Shown here in pieces: positions 44,190-54,532 of a stretch of DNA of 64,000 nucleotides. Origin of the DNA: Saprospiraceae bacterium (GTDB taxonomy: Bacteria > Bacteroidota > Bacteroidia > Chitinophagales > Saprospiraceae); assembly GCA_020628645.1 (NCBI GenBank), contig JAHDES010000003.1, positions 186,001 through 250,000 of the forward strand. The letters are read 5' to 3'. Made by a program: the position numbers and the translations under genes. A model generated the notes under the pieces. It was not told where the DNA came from, made no database searches, and saw only the letters and a program-made list of their open reading frames with translations. Each line of letters starts with the position of its first letter. Positions within the stretch are counted from its first letter, which is position 1.

Positions 44190-46463
44190 ATGCCTTTTGA
44201 TATAGATATGCTAAAAGCGCATTATGCTGGCTTCGCAGCAAGAGTAGATGCAGCTAAAGCGAACTTAGGTCGTCCTTTGACCTTAGCCGAAAAAATATTA
44301 TATGCCCATCTTCACGCTGATTCTCCTCTACAAAACTACAAGCGCGGAGAAGATTATGTATTCTTTGCGCCTGATCGCGTGGCGATGCAAGATGCGACTG
44401 CACAAATGGCTTTGTTACAGTTTATGATGGCTGGAAAAGATAAAGTAGCGGTACCATCGACGGTACACTGTGATCACTTGATCCAAGCAAAAACTGGTGC
44501 AGATGAAGATTTAGTTGCAGCTAATGATATTAATTCAGAGGTATACGATTTCTTAGAATCCGTTTCTGATAAATACGGAATTGGTTTCTGGAAAGCGGGC
44601 GCTGGAATTATCCACCAAGTTGTACTTGAAAATTATGCGTTTCCAGGAGGAATGATGATTGGTACCGATTCACATACGGTAAATGCTGGTGGTCTAGGAA
44701 TGGTAGCCATCGGTGTAGGTGGAGCAGATGCAGTAGATGTGATGGCAGGAATGGCTTGGGAATTAAAAATGCCTAAGTTAATAGGTGTAAAATTAACGGG
44801 TAAATTAAGTGGTTGGACGTCTCCTAAAGATGTGATCTTGAAAGTAGCTGGCATTGTCTCTGCTAAAGGTGGGACAGGAGCTATTGTAGAATATTTTGGT
44901 GAAGGTGCAACTTCAATGTCTTGTACGGGTAAAGGTACAATCTGTAATATGGGTGCCGAGATTGGTGCAACTACTTCTACATTTGGTTATGATGAAACCA
45001 TGAGTCGTTATTTAAGAGCAACGGATCGTACAGAAGTAGCCGATATGTGTGATAAAATGATGAGCTACTTGACTGGAGATGACGAATGTTATGCTGATCC
45101 AGAAAAATATTTCGATCAAGTTATTGAAATTGATCTAAATACTTTAGAACCATTATTGAATGGGCCATTTACACCAGACTTAGCAACGCCTATTTCTGAA
45201 ATGACTGCGAAAGCAACTGCCGAAGGTTGGCCACTAGATTTAGAATATTGTTTGATTGGTTCTTGTACCAACTCTTCTTATGAAGATATTTCTCGGGCAG
45301 CCTCTATTGCAAAACAAGCCGTAGAGAAAGGAATTACCCCTAAATCAAAATTGACGATTACACCTGGTTCGGAACTAGTTCGTTACACCATTGAAAGAGA
45401 TGGGTTAATTGAAACACTTGAAGGAATGGGCGCAATGGTATTTGCGAATGCATGTGGCCCCTGTATTGGACAATGGGCGCGTTTTAGTGATCCAATGAAT
45501 GCCCCTAAAAATAGTATTGTTCACTCTTTTAACCGTAACTTCTCGAAGCGAGCAGATGGTAGTCCAAATACGCACGCATTTGTGGCTTCACCAGAATTAG
45601 TTACGGCATTAGCACTTTCTGGCAAACTTGGATTTAATCCTATAACTGACACGCTTACCAATGATAAAGGAGAAGAAGTAAAATTAGATCCACCAACTGG
45701 TTATGAACTACCACCAAAAGGATTTGATGTAGAAGATGCTGGTTATAATGCGCCTGCTGAAGATGGAAGTGGTGTAAATGTAGTGGTTTCTCCAACTTCT
45801 AATCGCCTTCAATTATTGACACCTTTTACGCCAATGAGTCAAGCAGAGGTGACAGGAATGCACGTATTATTGAAAGCAAAAGGAAAATGTACCACCGATC
45901 ATATTTCTATGGCAGGGCCTTGGTTGAAATTCCGTGGTCACTTAGAAAATATATCTAACAACTGTTTCATTGGTGCAATCAATTATTACAATGAGCAAGC
46001 GAACCATGTAATGAATTATGTAGAAGACAAATACATGCCTGTACCAGATTCAGCACGTGCTTACCAAAAAGCAGGTATCGGAACAATTGTATTTGGAGAG
46101 GAAAATTATGGCGAAGGTTCTTCTCGTGAACATGCAGCAATGGAGCCTCGTTTCCTTGGTGTAAAAGCAGTAATTGTAAAATCATTCGCTCGTATTCACG
46201 AAACCAATTTGAAGAAACAAGGAATGTTAGGATTGACATTTGCCAATCCTGCAGACTATGATTTAATTCGTCAAGATGATACAGTATCTATTCCAGATTT
46301 TAGTGAAATGGCTGCTGGTAAAAATTTGACAATTGTATTGAATCATGCAGATGGAACAAGTGATTCATTTGAAGCAAAACACACCTACAATCAAGCTCAA
46401 ATTGATTGGGTACGTGCGGGTTCTGCTTTAAATAAAATCCGTGAAGAAGCAGGTGTTGCTTAA
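44190..46463 (+). CDS. Aconitate hydratase (mitochondrial-type)
   Basis: Converts citrate to isocitrate in the TCA cycle using a 4Fe-4S cluster. The 757 residues match the mitochondrial-type aconitase found in many Bacteroidota. The cluster ligands are visible: one Cys in [17 protein letters not shown] and two in [11 protein letters not shown]. Substrate-binding motifs include [26 protein letters not shown] and [19 protein letters not shown]. It is a single gene with its own promoter, structured leader and terminator. Confidence 0.97.
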   Translation: MPFDIDMLKAHYAGFAARVDAAKANLGRPLTLAEKILYAHLHADSPLQNYKRGEDYVFFAPDRVAMQDATAQMALLQFMMAGKDKVAVPSTVHCDHLIQAKTGADEDLVAANDINSEVYDFLESVSDKYGIGFWKAGAGIIHQVVLENYAFPGGMMIGTDSHTVNAGGLGMVAIGVGGADAVDVMAGMAWELKMPKLIGVKLTGKLSGWTSPKDVILKVAGIVSAKGGTGAIVEYFGEGATSMSCTGKGTICNMGAEIGATTSTFGYDETMSRYLRATDRTEVADMCDKMMSYLTGDDECYADPEKYFDQVIEIDLNTLEPLLNGPFTPDLATPISEMTAKATAEGWPLDLEYCLIGSCTNSSYEDISRAASIAKQAVEKGITPKSKLTITPGSELVRYTIERDGLIETLEGMGAMVFANACGPCIGQWARFSDPMNAPKNSIVHSFNRNFSKRADGSPNTHAFVASPELVTALALSGKLGFNPITDTLTNDKGEEVKLDPPTGYELPPKGFDVEDAGYNAPAEDGSGVNVVVSPTSNRLQLLTPFTPMSQAEVTGMHVLLKAKGKCTTDHISMAGPWLKFRGHLENISNNCFIGAINYYNEQANHVMNYVEDKYMPVPDSARAYQKAGIGTIVFGEENYGEGSSREHAAMEPRFLGVKAVIVKSFARIHETNLKKQGMLGLTFANPADYDLIRQDDTVSIPDFSEMAAGKNLTIVLNHADGTSDSFEAKHTYNQAQIDWVRAGSALNKIREEAGVA

Positions 46464-46488
46464 CATAAATATACTTAGTTAAAAAATC

Positions 46489-46530
46489 AAGTCGCTGGTA
46501 ATACAATTTTATCAGCGGCTTTTCTTTTAC
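46489..46530 (+). terminator. Terminator after aconitase
   Basis: AAGTCGCTGGTA (46489-46500) pairs with TATCAGCGGCTT (46510-46521) with two G-U wobbles, followed by TTCTTTT. Confidence 0.75.
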
Positions 46531-46610
46531 ACTTATCTTATCAAATAGACCACTTATTTTACAAAGCGCTACAACTATCCATTCTTATTTTTCATCTATC
46601 AATTTCCTTG

Positions 46611-46618
46611 TATCTTTG
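46611..46618 (+). promoter_or_regulatory. Candidate -7 box immediately before the propeller histidine kinase
   Basis: TATCTTTG is an exact -7 match but ends only four bases before the ATG at 46623. Transcription would start at or near the A of the ATG, giving a leaderless message, or the box is fortuitous. Confidence 0.35.
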
Positions 46619-46622
46619 ATAA

Positions 46623-49600
46623 ATGAGATCACGCTCCCCAAAATGCAGCAAGCAAGCAAAACAGCATTACCATTCGCTGAAGGGGATCTTTATATTTAAT
46701 TTTCTATTTCTTACTTTCTTTAGTTCTGCACAACTAGATACGATACTTCAACTAAGTCATTTCAATACCAAAGACGGTTTGTCGAGTAATTATACGGGGC
46801 GCAAAAATGCCGTTCTTCAAGATTCAATTGGCAATATTTGGATTGGTACGAATACTAGTTTAAATAAATTTGATGGCTGTTCATTTACCATCTATCAAGA
46901 TGATCGTTCTTCTTCTCATTATATCAGAGGGAAATATTTTACAAGCCTTTGTTTAGACACTAATGGTATCATTTGGGCAGGTACGATGGAAAATGGGCTG
47001 AATCGAATTAATCCCTTGGCAAATGAGATTGTCAATTTCCGTTACACCACAACGGACAGTTTATCACTCCCTCAAAATAGAATTGGCTATATTTTCACCG
47101 ATCAATATGGCAAATTGTGGATCAATGTACACCGTATTGGTTTATGTGAATTGATTAATGAAGAAAAAGGAGAATTTCGCACATTGGATATGATGCACGG
47201 ATTGGAAGAACAAGAAGATGTGGATAATTATGGGAACATCCTTGCAGGAGCTGTTGCTGATCCAAGCAATAAAAATATTATGTGGTTGGCGTCACTGCAT
47301 GGGATTTGCCGATTTGATACCCAAAAAGAAAGCTTTGAGTTTTTCAATTATGTGGATTATGAAGAAGATATCGCTGATGGAAAATTAAAATTTAAACATC
47401 AATCGAGGAATCATTTAAGGAGCATTTTAATAGATGAAGACGGCATTATTTGGGCATCCACTTGGGGGTCGGGTATTGTAAAATTTAATACCAAAACTTA
47501 TGAGAAAAAGCTAATCAAATGCATTGCTGAAGATGTCGAGGTTTTTTCTTGTCTTAATTCTTCTGATCTTTTTCCACTAAATGATAGTATATTTTTAGTA
47601 GCAAGTCTAACAGAAAATACAGGGTTTTATGTGTTTAATAAAAACGATGAAACGTTTCATGATTTAAAAGAAAATCAACCCGATCTTCCAACTACACCCA
47701 CCCATTTTTTTCAAGATCGAACCAACAATCTCTGGATTTCAACTTATAATGAAGGCATCTATTGTTTAAGCCCAAGTAAACAATTATTTCAAAAAAAATC
47801 TTTAAATGGATATATTCCTAAAGCTATTTATGATGAAAATGCGAATACCACTTATGCGATTACCTTTGATGGAAAATTGTACACCATAAATTATCAAAAC
47901 AAAGAAATTCTAGAAACGGTCATCCCTAATAGTCAGGAAACACAAAATTATGAGCTGTATGAAATTGGACAAGTTGAAGATGGAACACTTTGGCTTATTG
48001 ACGAAGATCAAATTCATTTGTATGATCCTCAAAAGAAACAATTTAAAACGCTCAATAGTCCAAGTTGGAACGCATTTCAAGCAATCAATAATTCTTATTT
48101 TACTAATGCCTATTTAGATCAAGATTTTAACTGTTGGATAGGAGTACAGCGTGAAGGTTTATTAAAAATAAATACCCGTACACAGGAAACGACACTCTAT
48201 AATAATGACCCCAATGATCCTCATTCGTTAAAACATCAGTTTGATCCGCATAATATGTATCAAACGGTAAGTAAAACGACGCTTTGGGGCTCAACTCCTG
48301 AAGGTTTGTTTCAATATGATTATAAAAACGGTCATTTTATCAATCATAAAAATCATCTCAGCACACAAATTGAAAACGAAGTTTTATCCAATCATCAACA
48401 AATTATTGAAGATGCTAAGGGTAGAATTTGGTTAGCCCAAAAACTCAATCGAATCGCCTGTTTTGATTCCAAGAACAAACCCGAAGAAGGCGTTAAATTA
48501 CTAGAAGCTTCTTTTGATTTTCCAAATATCGATATTGACGATATGATTCAAGATACACAAGGTAACATTTGGCTCAGTTCGTCTATTGGATTGACGTGTA
48601 TTGATACGTACAAAGATACACTTCGTCATTTCGGAGCGACCTATGGATTGGAATATCTGTATCAATTTAGTACAACTTTTGATGGACAAATTTTGGTGGG
48701 TACGAGAAATGGCTACATTCAATTTGATCCCAAAAAAATCTTAGCCTCAGAAATCCTTCCTTCTGTTCAACCCATTATCAGAGATTTTAAAGTATTTAAT
48801 CAAACGTATGCGCAAAGAAAAGATGCTAAAGTCAAATTAAATCATAACGAAAATTTCTTCTCTTTTGATTATAGTACCATTGATTTTTTGGATAAAAACC
48901 CCAAAGAATATCGCTACAAATTGGAAGGAGTGGATGAAGATTGGGTCTATGCGGATAAACGTACCTATGTCGGATATACCCAGGTGCAAAGCGGCGATTA
49001 TACTTTTAAATTAAATGCTCGACGAACAGGAGAAGCATGGTCTGCAAACGAAGCGCGATATACTATTCATATTGCTACTCCTTTTTGGAAAACATGGTGG
49101 TTTATCTTAGGGAGTGTGCTGCTACTAGGTGGAATCATCTATTTAATTGTACAAGATCGCATCGCTGCTCGGAAAAAAGAACAAGCCTTAAAAGCGGAAT
49201 TTGAGCAACAAATCGCAGCAATTGAAATGAAGGCCTTACGTGCGCAAATGAATCCTCATTTTTTATTCAATTCGTTAAATTCCATCAATTATTATGTCTT
49301 GAAAGGGGAGTCGGCGCGGGCATCTTCTTATCTGGAAAACTTTGCGAAATTGATTCGTTTGATTCTTCAAAATTCAAAAGAAAAACTCATTCCATTAGAA
49401 CAAGAATTGGAAGCCTTACAGCTTTATATCCAAATGGAACAACTTCGCTTTGAAGATAAATTTGATTTTTATTTTACGATAGAAGATGATCTCGATACCT
49501 CCTTTTTTTCTATTCCGCCTTTAATTATTCAGCCTTATGTTGAAAATGCCATCTGGCATGGGTTATTTAATAAAACGACAAAAGGGCGATTGGATATAAA

Positions 49601-49862
49601 AGTGTGGTTGGAAGAACAAACTATTTTTATCCAAATTAAAGACGATGGAATTGGGCGAGTTGCTGCTCGAAAAATTGCCGCCTCTAAAAGTAAAACCAAA
49701 GAATCACTTGGGTTAAAGTTGACACAAGCACGTATGGATTTGTCCAAAACACTAAATGCGATACAAATCGCAGCTGAAACCAAGAATTTATTGCATGAAG
49801 ATGGAAGTGCCGCTGGAACGGAAGTCATTATTCAATTGAATTACGGAAATAACACCCCTTAA
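46623..49862 (+). CDS. Two-component-propeller sensor histidine kinase (LytS-type kinase domain)
   Basis: A 1079-residue inner-membrane sensor. The N-terminus has an export signal ending near FFSSAQ, followed by about 14 Reg_prop propeller repeats (GNIWIGTNTSLNKFDG, GTLWLIDEDQIH and similar) in the periplasm, then a Y_Y_Y domain (YRYKLEGVDEDWVYA) and one transmembrane helix (~825-845). The cytoplasmic part is a His_kinase/LytS domain with phospho-His879 (RAQMNPHFLFNSLNSI), then a HATPase (YVENAIWHGL, IKDDGIGR). The next gene, 4 bases on, is its LytTR response regulator. The system likely senses a periplasmic ligand such as a glycan. Confidence 0.93.
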   Translation: MRSRSPKCSKQAKQHYHSLKGIFIFNFLFLTFFSSAQLDTILQLSHFNTKDGLSSNYTGRKNAVLQDSIGNIWIGTNTSLNKFDGCSFTIYQDDRSSSHYIRGKYFTSLCLDTNGIIWAGTMENGLNRINPLANEIVNFRYTTTDSLSLPQNRIGYIFTDQYGKLWINVHRIGLCELINEEKGEFRTLDMMHGLEEQEDVDNYGNILAGAVADPSNKNIMWLASLHGICRFDTQKESFEFFNYVDYEEDIADGKLKFKHQSRNHLRSILIDEDGIIWASTWGSGIVKFNTKTYEKKLIKCIAEDVEVFSCLNSSDLFPLNDSIFLVASLTENTGFYVFNKNDETFHDLKENQPDLPTTPTHFFQDRTNNLWISTYNEGIYCLSPSKQLFQKKSLNGYIPKAIYDENANTTYAITFDGKLYTINYQNKEILETVIPNSQETQNYELYEIGQVEDGTLWLIDEDQIHLYDPQKKQFKTLNSPSWNAFQAINNSYFTNAYLDQDFNCWIGVQREGLLKINTRTQETTLYNNDPNDPHSLKHQFDPHNMYQTVSKTTLWGSTPEGLFQYDYKNGHFINHKNHLSTQIENEVLSNHQQIIEDAKGRIWLAQKLNRIACFDSKNKPEEGVKLLEASFDFPNIDIDDMIQDTQGNIWLSSSIGLTCIDTYKDTLRHFGATYGLEYLYQFSTTFDGQILVGTRNGYIQFDPKKILASEILPSVQPIIRDFKVFNQTYAQRKDAKVKLNHNENFFSFDYSTIDFLDKNPKEYRYKLEGVDEDWVYADKRTYVGYTQVQSGDYTFKLNARRTGEAWSANEARYTIHIATPFWKTWWFILGSVLLLGGIIYLIVQDRIAARKKEQALKAEFEQQIAAIEMKALRAQMNPHFLFNSLNSINYYVLKGESARASSYLENFAKLIRLILQNSKEKLIPLEQELEALQLYIQMEQLRFEDKFDFYFTIEDDLDTSFFSIPPLIIQPYVENAIWHGLFNKTTKGRLDIKVWLEEQTIFIQIKDDGIGRVAARKIAASKSKTKESLGLKLTQARMDLSKTLNAIQIAAETKNLLHEDGSAAGTEVIIQLNYGNNTP

Positions 49863-49866
49863 AATC

Positions 49867-50613
49867 ATGTATACTGCCCTATTAATAGATGATGAAAAAC
49901 ACTGTACCGAAATTTTAGCTTTAAAACTTCAACAGTTTTGCCCTGAAATTGAAATTCTTGCGATTTGCAATTCGTCCACTGAAGGATTGGAAAAAATTTT
50001 ACAGTTACAACCTGATGTGGTTTTCCTAGATATTGAAATGCCAACGATGAATGGCTTTGATATATTGAAACGTATAAAAAACATAAATTTTAAAGTGATT
50101 TTCACCACAGCCTATGATGAGTTTGCATTAAAAGCGATCAAAATCAGTGCTTTAGATTATTTATTAAAACCCATTCAAAACACCGATTTAATAGAGGCAG
50201 TTACACGTTTAAAAGATAGTAAAACGACTCCCTTACCATCGCAAATGGAATTATTACTCCAACAAATCAATCAACCTGCTCAACACACCAAAAAAATAGC
50301 CGTTCCCACTTTTGAAGGGATAGAATTAATTTTGGTGGATAAAATCGTCTATTGTCATTCAGAAGGAAATTATACCTATCTCTATTTTGAGGATAGCACC
50401 AAACTTATGGTCTCCAAAACACTTAAATATTTTAGTCAACTTTTTGAAGCGTATCAATTTATTCGTACTCACCATTCTTATCTTGTTAATATGAATAAAA
50501 TTAAAAAATTTGTGCGTTTAGAAGGAGGTTATTTAATCATGGAAGAAGGGAGTCAAATTCCAGTTTCCAAACGAAAAAAAGAAGATTTATTAGACCAGCT
50601 AAAACAGTTATAA
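49867..50613 (+). CDS. LytTR-family response regulator
   Basis: A 248-residue transcription factor. Residues 1-120 are a receiver with phospho-acceptor Asp55 (VVFLDIEMPTMNGF), Asp8/Asp9 and the conserved Lys of the LLKPI motif. Residues ~145-245 are a LytTR DNA-binding domain (LILVDKIVYCHSEGNYTYLY, then FIRTHHSYLVNMNKI). It starts 4 bases after the kinase gene, so they are co-transcribed. The direct target is unknown; the exported S74 gene 135 bases downstream is the nearest candidate. Confidence 0.95.
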   Translation: MYTALLIDDEKHCTEILALKLQQFCPEIEILAICNSSTEGLEKILQLQPDVVFLDIEMPTMNGFDILKRIKNINFKVIFTTAYDEFALKAIKISALDYLLKPIQNTDLIEAVTRLKDSKTTPLPSQMELLLQQINQPAQHTKKIAVPTFEGIELILVDKIVYCHSEGNYTYLYFEDSTKLMVSKTLKYFSQLFEAYQFIRTHHSYLVNMNKIKKFVRLEGGYLIMEEGSQIPVSKRKKEDLLDQLKQL

Positions 50614-50747
50614 ACATCACTTTCCACTTATCACCTCAACATTCCCATCTATACATTTAAACGAACCACTTATTCATCGAATCATTTTTTTCATCGATAG
50701 GTCTAGATATTTGTAATAGAAATATTATTTAATAATTACCTCAAACG

Positions 50748-52520
50748 ATGAAAATGAAAAACAAATTATTCTTCGGGTGTTTATTCACACTCTTATTTTG
50801 CTTTAGCAATACGTTAATCGCACAAATGCCTCTTTTTGAAGTAGAATCGAATGGTACGGGAATCCTTATTCCTAGAATGACCACTACTGAACGCAATGCT
50901 ATTTCTTCTCCACAAGAAGGTTTATTACTTTTTGATACCAACACCAATACCTTTTGGTACTATGATGGTGGCTCGTGGAAAGAAATCACCAATGGCGGCG
51001 GAGGAGGTTCTAGTACCGCATGGGACATGTCAGGAAATAGTGGTACAGATGGTAGTATTAACTTCATCGGTACAACAGATAATAATGATTTTACGATTCG
51101 TACCAATAATAGAACACGATTACAAGTGGAAGCAGATGGTGATATAGGGCTTTCGGGAGATGGATCGGATATAGCGATTGAGCCTTTGTTAAGTTTAACT
51201 AATGGGCAAGATCTCAAAATATCTGGTGGTGATGTGGCTGATTTTTCAATTGGGGCAGGTGGTGACCTTTTCCTAAATGGAGGAAATGGAGTAGATGCAT
51301 CCGATGGAAATATTTTGATGGCAAATAGTCCAACTTCCAATGTGGGGATCAATAATACGTCACCATTTTACACACTAGATGTAGGAGGCGATATTGGTTT
51401 TCGTAACCTCTATGGGGTGTCCACATCTGGAATTAGTATTGAATCTAAAGAAGATATTGAAATAATGATAGATAGTGATAATGATAATCCTTTAGCGGGC
51501 TTTGAATTATTTGATTTTAATGGCAATAACTTATTTACCTTCTGGGAGCAAGGACGATTAGCACAAAATGCATTTGCAGGTACAGAAATAGGTGGTGTGA
51601 CTGGATCAAACGAGGTAATCGCTCATTTTGAACAACAAACGCCTATGAGCGGACATGTAGCTATTTCCGTAGATGCAAATAATGGGCAAGATGCCATTTT
51701 GTATCTAGCCCAAGATAACTTTGCATATTGGGATATCAGAAATGATGCCGATGATGATAATAAATTTCAAATCCGTCAGCAAGATGGAACAGGTGCAAAT
51801 GATGTCCGCTTAACGATAGATAATGAAAAAGTGGGGATCGGTACTACATCTCCTGATGTTAATCTTGATGTTGCTGGAACTAACAATGTTACACTTCGAG
51901 CAACCACAACGACAAATAATGATGCTGCTATTGAATTAGTTCGTTCATCAAGTACAGAATCTGATTGGAGAATTAAAAACTCGGTGGGTGGTGCATTTCG
52001 TTTAACTTACTCTGAAGATCAATTTGCTACAACTGAAAATATAATTGATGTAATAGAAAATGGTACTACAGATCGCTTAGAACCCTACAATGATATTACT
52101 GTACAATTAGGGAGTGCGGCATATCGTTTTTTGGAAGTTCATGCACAAAATGGTACGATACAAACCTCCGATGCTCGCTTAAAGAAAAATATAAACAGTA
52201 TTGATTATGGTCTAAACACTCTAATGAAAATGCGTCCAGTAAGTTATGATTGGAAAGATGGAAGAAATAATGCGCCACAAATTGGATTTCTTGCTCAAGA
52301 AATGGAAAAACTGGTACCAGAAGTAGTCGTGCATAAAAAAATAGATATTGAGGCAGAACGCGCTCGTGGAAAAGATGTATCGCACTTACAAGAGGATATT
52401 TATGGTATGAATTATGCCAACCTCATCCCCGTTTTGGTAAAGTCGATCCAAGAACAACAAACGATTATTGAAAAGCTCCAAACTGAATTGAATCAAATCA
52501 AGCAACAATTGGAAGACTAA
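50748..52520 (+). CDS. Exported tail-fibre-like protein with S74 intramolecular chaperone domain
   Basis: A 590-residue exported protein. Signal peptide ~1-28 (FGCLFTLLFCFSNTLIAQ). Residues ~30-80 carry a head common in Bacteroidota surface proteins (GILIPRMTTTERNAISSPQE, then FDTNTNTFWYYDGGSWKEI). The middle is beta-rich, Asn/Asp/Gly-rich and fibre-like. Residues ~480-570 form a Peptidase_S74 domain (SDARLKKNINSIDYGL, then PQIGFLAQEMEKLVPEVV), which helps trimeric fibres fold and may self-cleave. The end is a coiled coil (IIEKLQTELNQIKQQLE). No prophage genes are near, so it is probably a cellular surface fibre. Confidence 0.88.
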   Translation: MKMKNKLFFGCLFTLLFCFSNTLIAQMPLFEVESNGTGILIPRMTTTERNAISSPQEGLLLFDTNTNTFWYYDGGSWKEITNGGGGGSSTAWDMSGNSGTDGSINFIGTTDNNDFTIRTNNRTRLQVEADGDIGLSGDGSDIAIEPLLSLTNGQDLKISGGDVADFSIGAGGDLFLNGGNGVDASDGNILMANSPTSNVGINNTSPFYTLDVGGDIGFRNLYGVSTSGISIESKEDIEIMIDSDNDNPLAGFELFDFNGNNLFTFWEQGRLAQNAFAGTEIGGVTGSNEVIAHFEQQTPMSGHVAISVDANNGQDAILYLAQDNFAYWDIRNDADDDNKFQIRQQDGTGANDVRLTIDNEKVGIGTTSPDVNLDVAGTNNVTLRATTTTNNDAAIELVRSSSTESDWRIKNSVGGAFRLTYSEDQFATTENIIDVIENGTTDRLEPYNDITVQLGSAAYRFLEVHAQNGTIQTSDARLKKNINSIDYGLNTLMKMRPVSYDWKDGRNNAPQIGFLAQEMEKLVPEVVVHKKIDIEAERARGKDVSHLQEDIYGMNYANLIPVLVKSIQEQQTIIEKLQTELNQIKQQLED

Positions 52521-52678
52521 GACTTTCACTATAAAAATAAAAGGGTAGAACATGCTTTTATCCTTTTGTTTTTTAAGGTTTAGAATTGGAATATGCCGAT
52601 GAGTTGTCGGCAATATGTTCGGCAACTCCTTTTATAGTACACCAACAGCACCTGATAATCCCACCCCCAAAACCAAAA

Positions 52679-52708
52679 CGGGGCCTCATCCTATTGGATA
52701 AAGCCCCG
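52679..52708. terminator. GC-rich hairpin between S74 and YceI genes
   Basis: CGGGGC (52679-52684) pairs with GCCCCG (52703-52708), with an inner ATCC/GGAT stem. It lies between convergent genes and is followed by a CTTTC...GAAAG hairpin and a T-run at ~52726. Confidence 0.65.
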
Positions 52709-52754
52709 CTCTTTCATTTTTGAAAGTTTTTTTTACTTTCAAAGTATAAAGTAA

Positions 52755-53420
52755 TTATTTCGATGCTACTAAGTTAATTACTAAAGAAATATCATCATTG
52801 ATGATTTTGTCTTTTGCAGTACCAATCAAGCCAGAAGCATATTGAATCCCCCATTCTGTACGATTAATTTTGAAGGCTGGTGTAACAGCTGTAATAGTAT
52901 TGCCTACCATAGCTACATTAGCTGGAAGGGTAACACTTTTTGTTGTATCTTTTAATTTTAAATCTCCTGTGATATTGTGCGTAATACTTGCGTCACCACT
53001 TGCTGATTCTACTTTTGTGATCGTAAAAGACCCCGTTGGATATTTTCCTGTCTCAAAGAAATCCCCTGCTTTAAGATGTCCTTCTAGGTCTTCTTTTCCT
53101 TCGCCAGCTTTAAGATCAGTAACTGCTATAGAATTCATATCTAAAGTGAAATTGCCTGATTCAATATTTCCATCTTTTACAGCTAATGAACCCGTTGCTA
53201 CTTTCATGGTACCTTGGTGTGTTCCAGTAGCTTTACTACCTGTCCAAATGATATTACTTTTATCAGTATTCACTACATATTTTGCTGCACTAGCAGATGC
53301 AGTTGCTGCTTCACCGCTTGCTTCTTTTGCTTCTACTTTCTCGCCCGCTGTTTTGCTTCCACAAGCTGTTAATAGAGCAAGTGCAAATATGGGGAGGAAT
53401 AATCGCATAAAATTTTTCAT
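52755..53420 (-). CDS. YceI-family lipoprotein
   Basis: A 221-residue lipoprotein with a lipobox ending at Cys20 (LALLTACGSK). After an Ala/Glu-rich linker (~22-45), residues ~47-221 are a YceI beta-barrel (TDKSNIIWTGSKATGTHQGT, GNFTLDMNSI, TGSFTITKV, FKINRTEWGIQYASG). YceI proteins bind isoprenoid or other amphiphilic lipids, usually in the periplasm. Here the lipid anchor suggests attachment to the inner or outer membrane. It has its own -7 box. Confidence 0.92.
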   Translation of the reverse strand: MKNFMRLFLPIFALALLTACGSKTAGEKVEAKEASGEAATASASAAKYVVNTDKSNIIWTGSKATGTHQGTMKVATGSLAVKDGNIESGNFTLDMNSIAVTDLKAGEGKEDLEGHLKAGDFFETGKYPTGSFTITKVESASGDASITHNITGDLKLKDTTKSVTLPANVAMVGNTITAVTPAFKINRTEWGIQYASGLIGTAKDKIINDDISLVINLVASK

Positions 53421-54081
53421 TAAAATCTGTTTTTTATTATGTTAAGAATTTGAAAAGTTGCGCAAAAATACAAGAATGTAATTTGCTTTTCCATAAAAAA
53501 TGAAATATAAATTACCTTTTCATGGTTTTCTATACCGCAATAAAACAACTAGAAAGTCGTTATGTTTGCAGTAGAAGTAGAAATTTTTTATATTTATGTA
53601 TTAGTCAAAAATTAAATTCCCTTTTGATTATTTCTCCAATTAGCTTGAAAAACTTCATTATCCCCCCGACCTTTGGTACGGGATTAAAACCGACCTATCG
53701 GTTTCCCTTCGGCGGGACAGGCAATCAGTTATTCCTTCGCTATTTGAAGAAAACCTGCCCGATCTGAAGATCATTCAGGCGGGTCGGGAATTAATTATTT
53801 GACCGTTACTTATAGGAATAAAATGGATAATATTTATTGTTCAAAAGAAAAAACACATCTAGATATTGCTTCATAACTATACAATTCAAAGAATACCCAC
53901 AGTAATTTAAGCGAATAAACGTGTTCCATTTGACAAGAAAAACGTTAAAAGAATACAACTTTAATTGTTATTTAACATTTCAGATGTCAATTTAGCTTGA
54001 CAGACCAAATTATAAGCATTAGATTTACTTTCCTTTTCTGGCATAATGTTAGTGGGAAATAAACAAAACACCTTAAAAATC
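53421..54081. other. Intergenic region with GC-rich palindromic debris
   Basis: About 660 bases. The YceI promoter is at 53463. A GC-rich block at ~53660-53790 contains several CCCGAC/CGGG-type segments, part of which matches the motif at 35961. An 81-codon plus-strand frame (53522-53767) crosses this block and does not look like a protein. Confidence 0.5.
53463..53470 (-). promoter_or_regulatory. Candidate -7 box of the YceI gene
   Basis: CAAAAATA on the plus strand reads TATTTTTG toward 53420, an exact -7 match, with a leader of about 40 bases. Confidence 0.45.
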
Positions 54082-54468
54082 ATGAAAAATTCACTTTTCA
54101 TCCTTTTATTAATCCCTTGTTTGGCAATGGTCGAACCAAACGATAATGTTCGTACCATCACGAATGCCATCAGCAATGGAGACGTAGAAACCTTGTCATC
54201 TTATTTTGATGAAAAAGTAGAAGTGGCAGTTTTAGATGATGAAGATGTATACAATAAATCAGAGGCAAAAACTATCGTCAAACGCTTTTTCTCGGAGCAT
54301 CAACCTAAGAATTTCAACCAAGTTCATCAAGGAACTTCAAAAGGGCAAGATTCTCACTACATGATTGGAAATTTGAATGCAGGCTCGGCTACCTTCCGTG
54401 TATATTTATACATGAAAATCACGGGGAGCGATTATGTCATTCAAGAATTACGATTTGACGAAGAATAA
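54082..54468 (+). CDS. DUF4783 family exported protein
   Basis: A 128-residue exported protein. ATG 54082 starts a signal peptide (MKNSLFILLLIPCLAMVEP); the upstream ATG at 54046 would spoil it. The mature part has an NTF2-like pattern (ITNAISNGDVETLSSYFDEK, then IVKRFFSEHQPKNF and GNLNAGSATFRVYLYMK) that fits DUF4783, a common Bacteroidota family of unknown function, perhaps lipid or ligand binding. A strong terminator follows. Confidence 0.82.
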   Translation: MKNSLFILLLIPCLAMVEPNDNVRTITNAISNGDVETLSSYFDEKVEVAVLDDEDVYNKSEAKTIVKRFFSEHQPKNFNQVHQGTSKGQDSHYMIGNLNAGSATFRVYLYMKITGSDYVIQELRFDEE

Positions 54469-54497
54469 TTAAGAAATTAAAACCATATAGAAGACAT

Positions 54498-54532
54498 GGG
54501 CGCATTTCAACTAGGAAGTGCGCCCTTTTTTT
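54498..54532 (+). terminator. Terminator after the DUF4783 gene
   Basis: GGGCGCA (54498-54504) pairs with TGCGCCC (54519-54525), followed by seven Ts. It overlaps the 3' end of the convergent TIGR02757 gene. Confidence 0.85.

Noticed and set aside
50748-52520. Prophage, suggested by the tail-fibre-like S74 protein
   Set aside because: No other phage genes, integrase or att sites are nearby, and the protein has a signal peptide and a Bacteroidota surface-protein head.
52870-53445. A 191-codon plus-strand frame
   Set aside because: It is antisense to the YceI lipoprotein gene, whose lipobox and domain are clear.
53522-53767. An 81-codon frame in the intergenic region
   Set aside because: It crosses GC-rich palindromic sequence, has no coherent protein pattern and no homology I can recognise.
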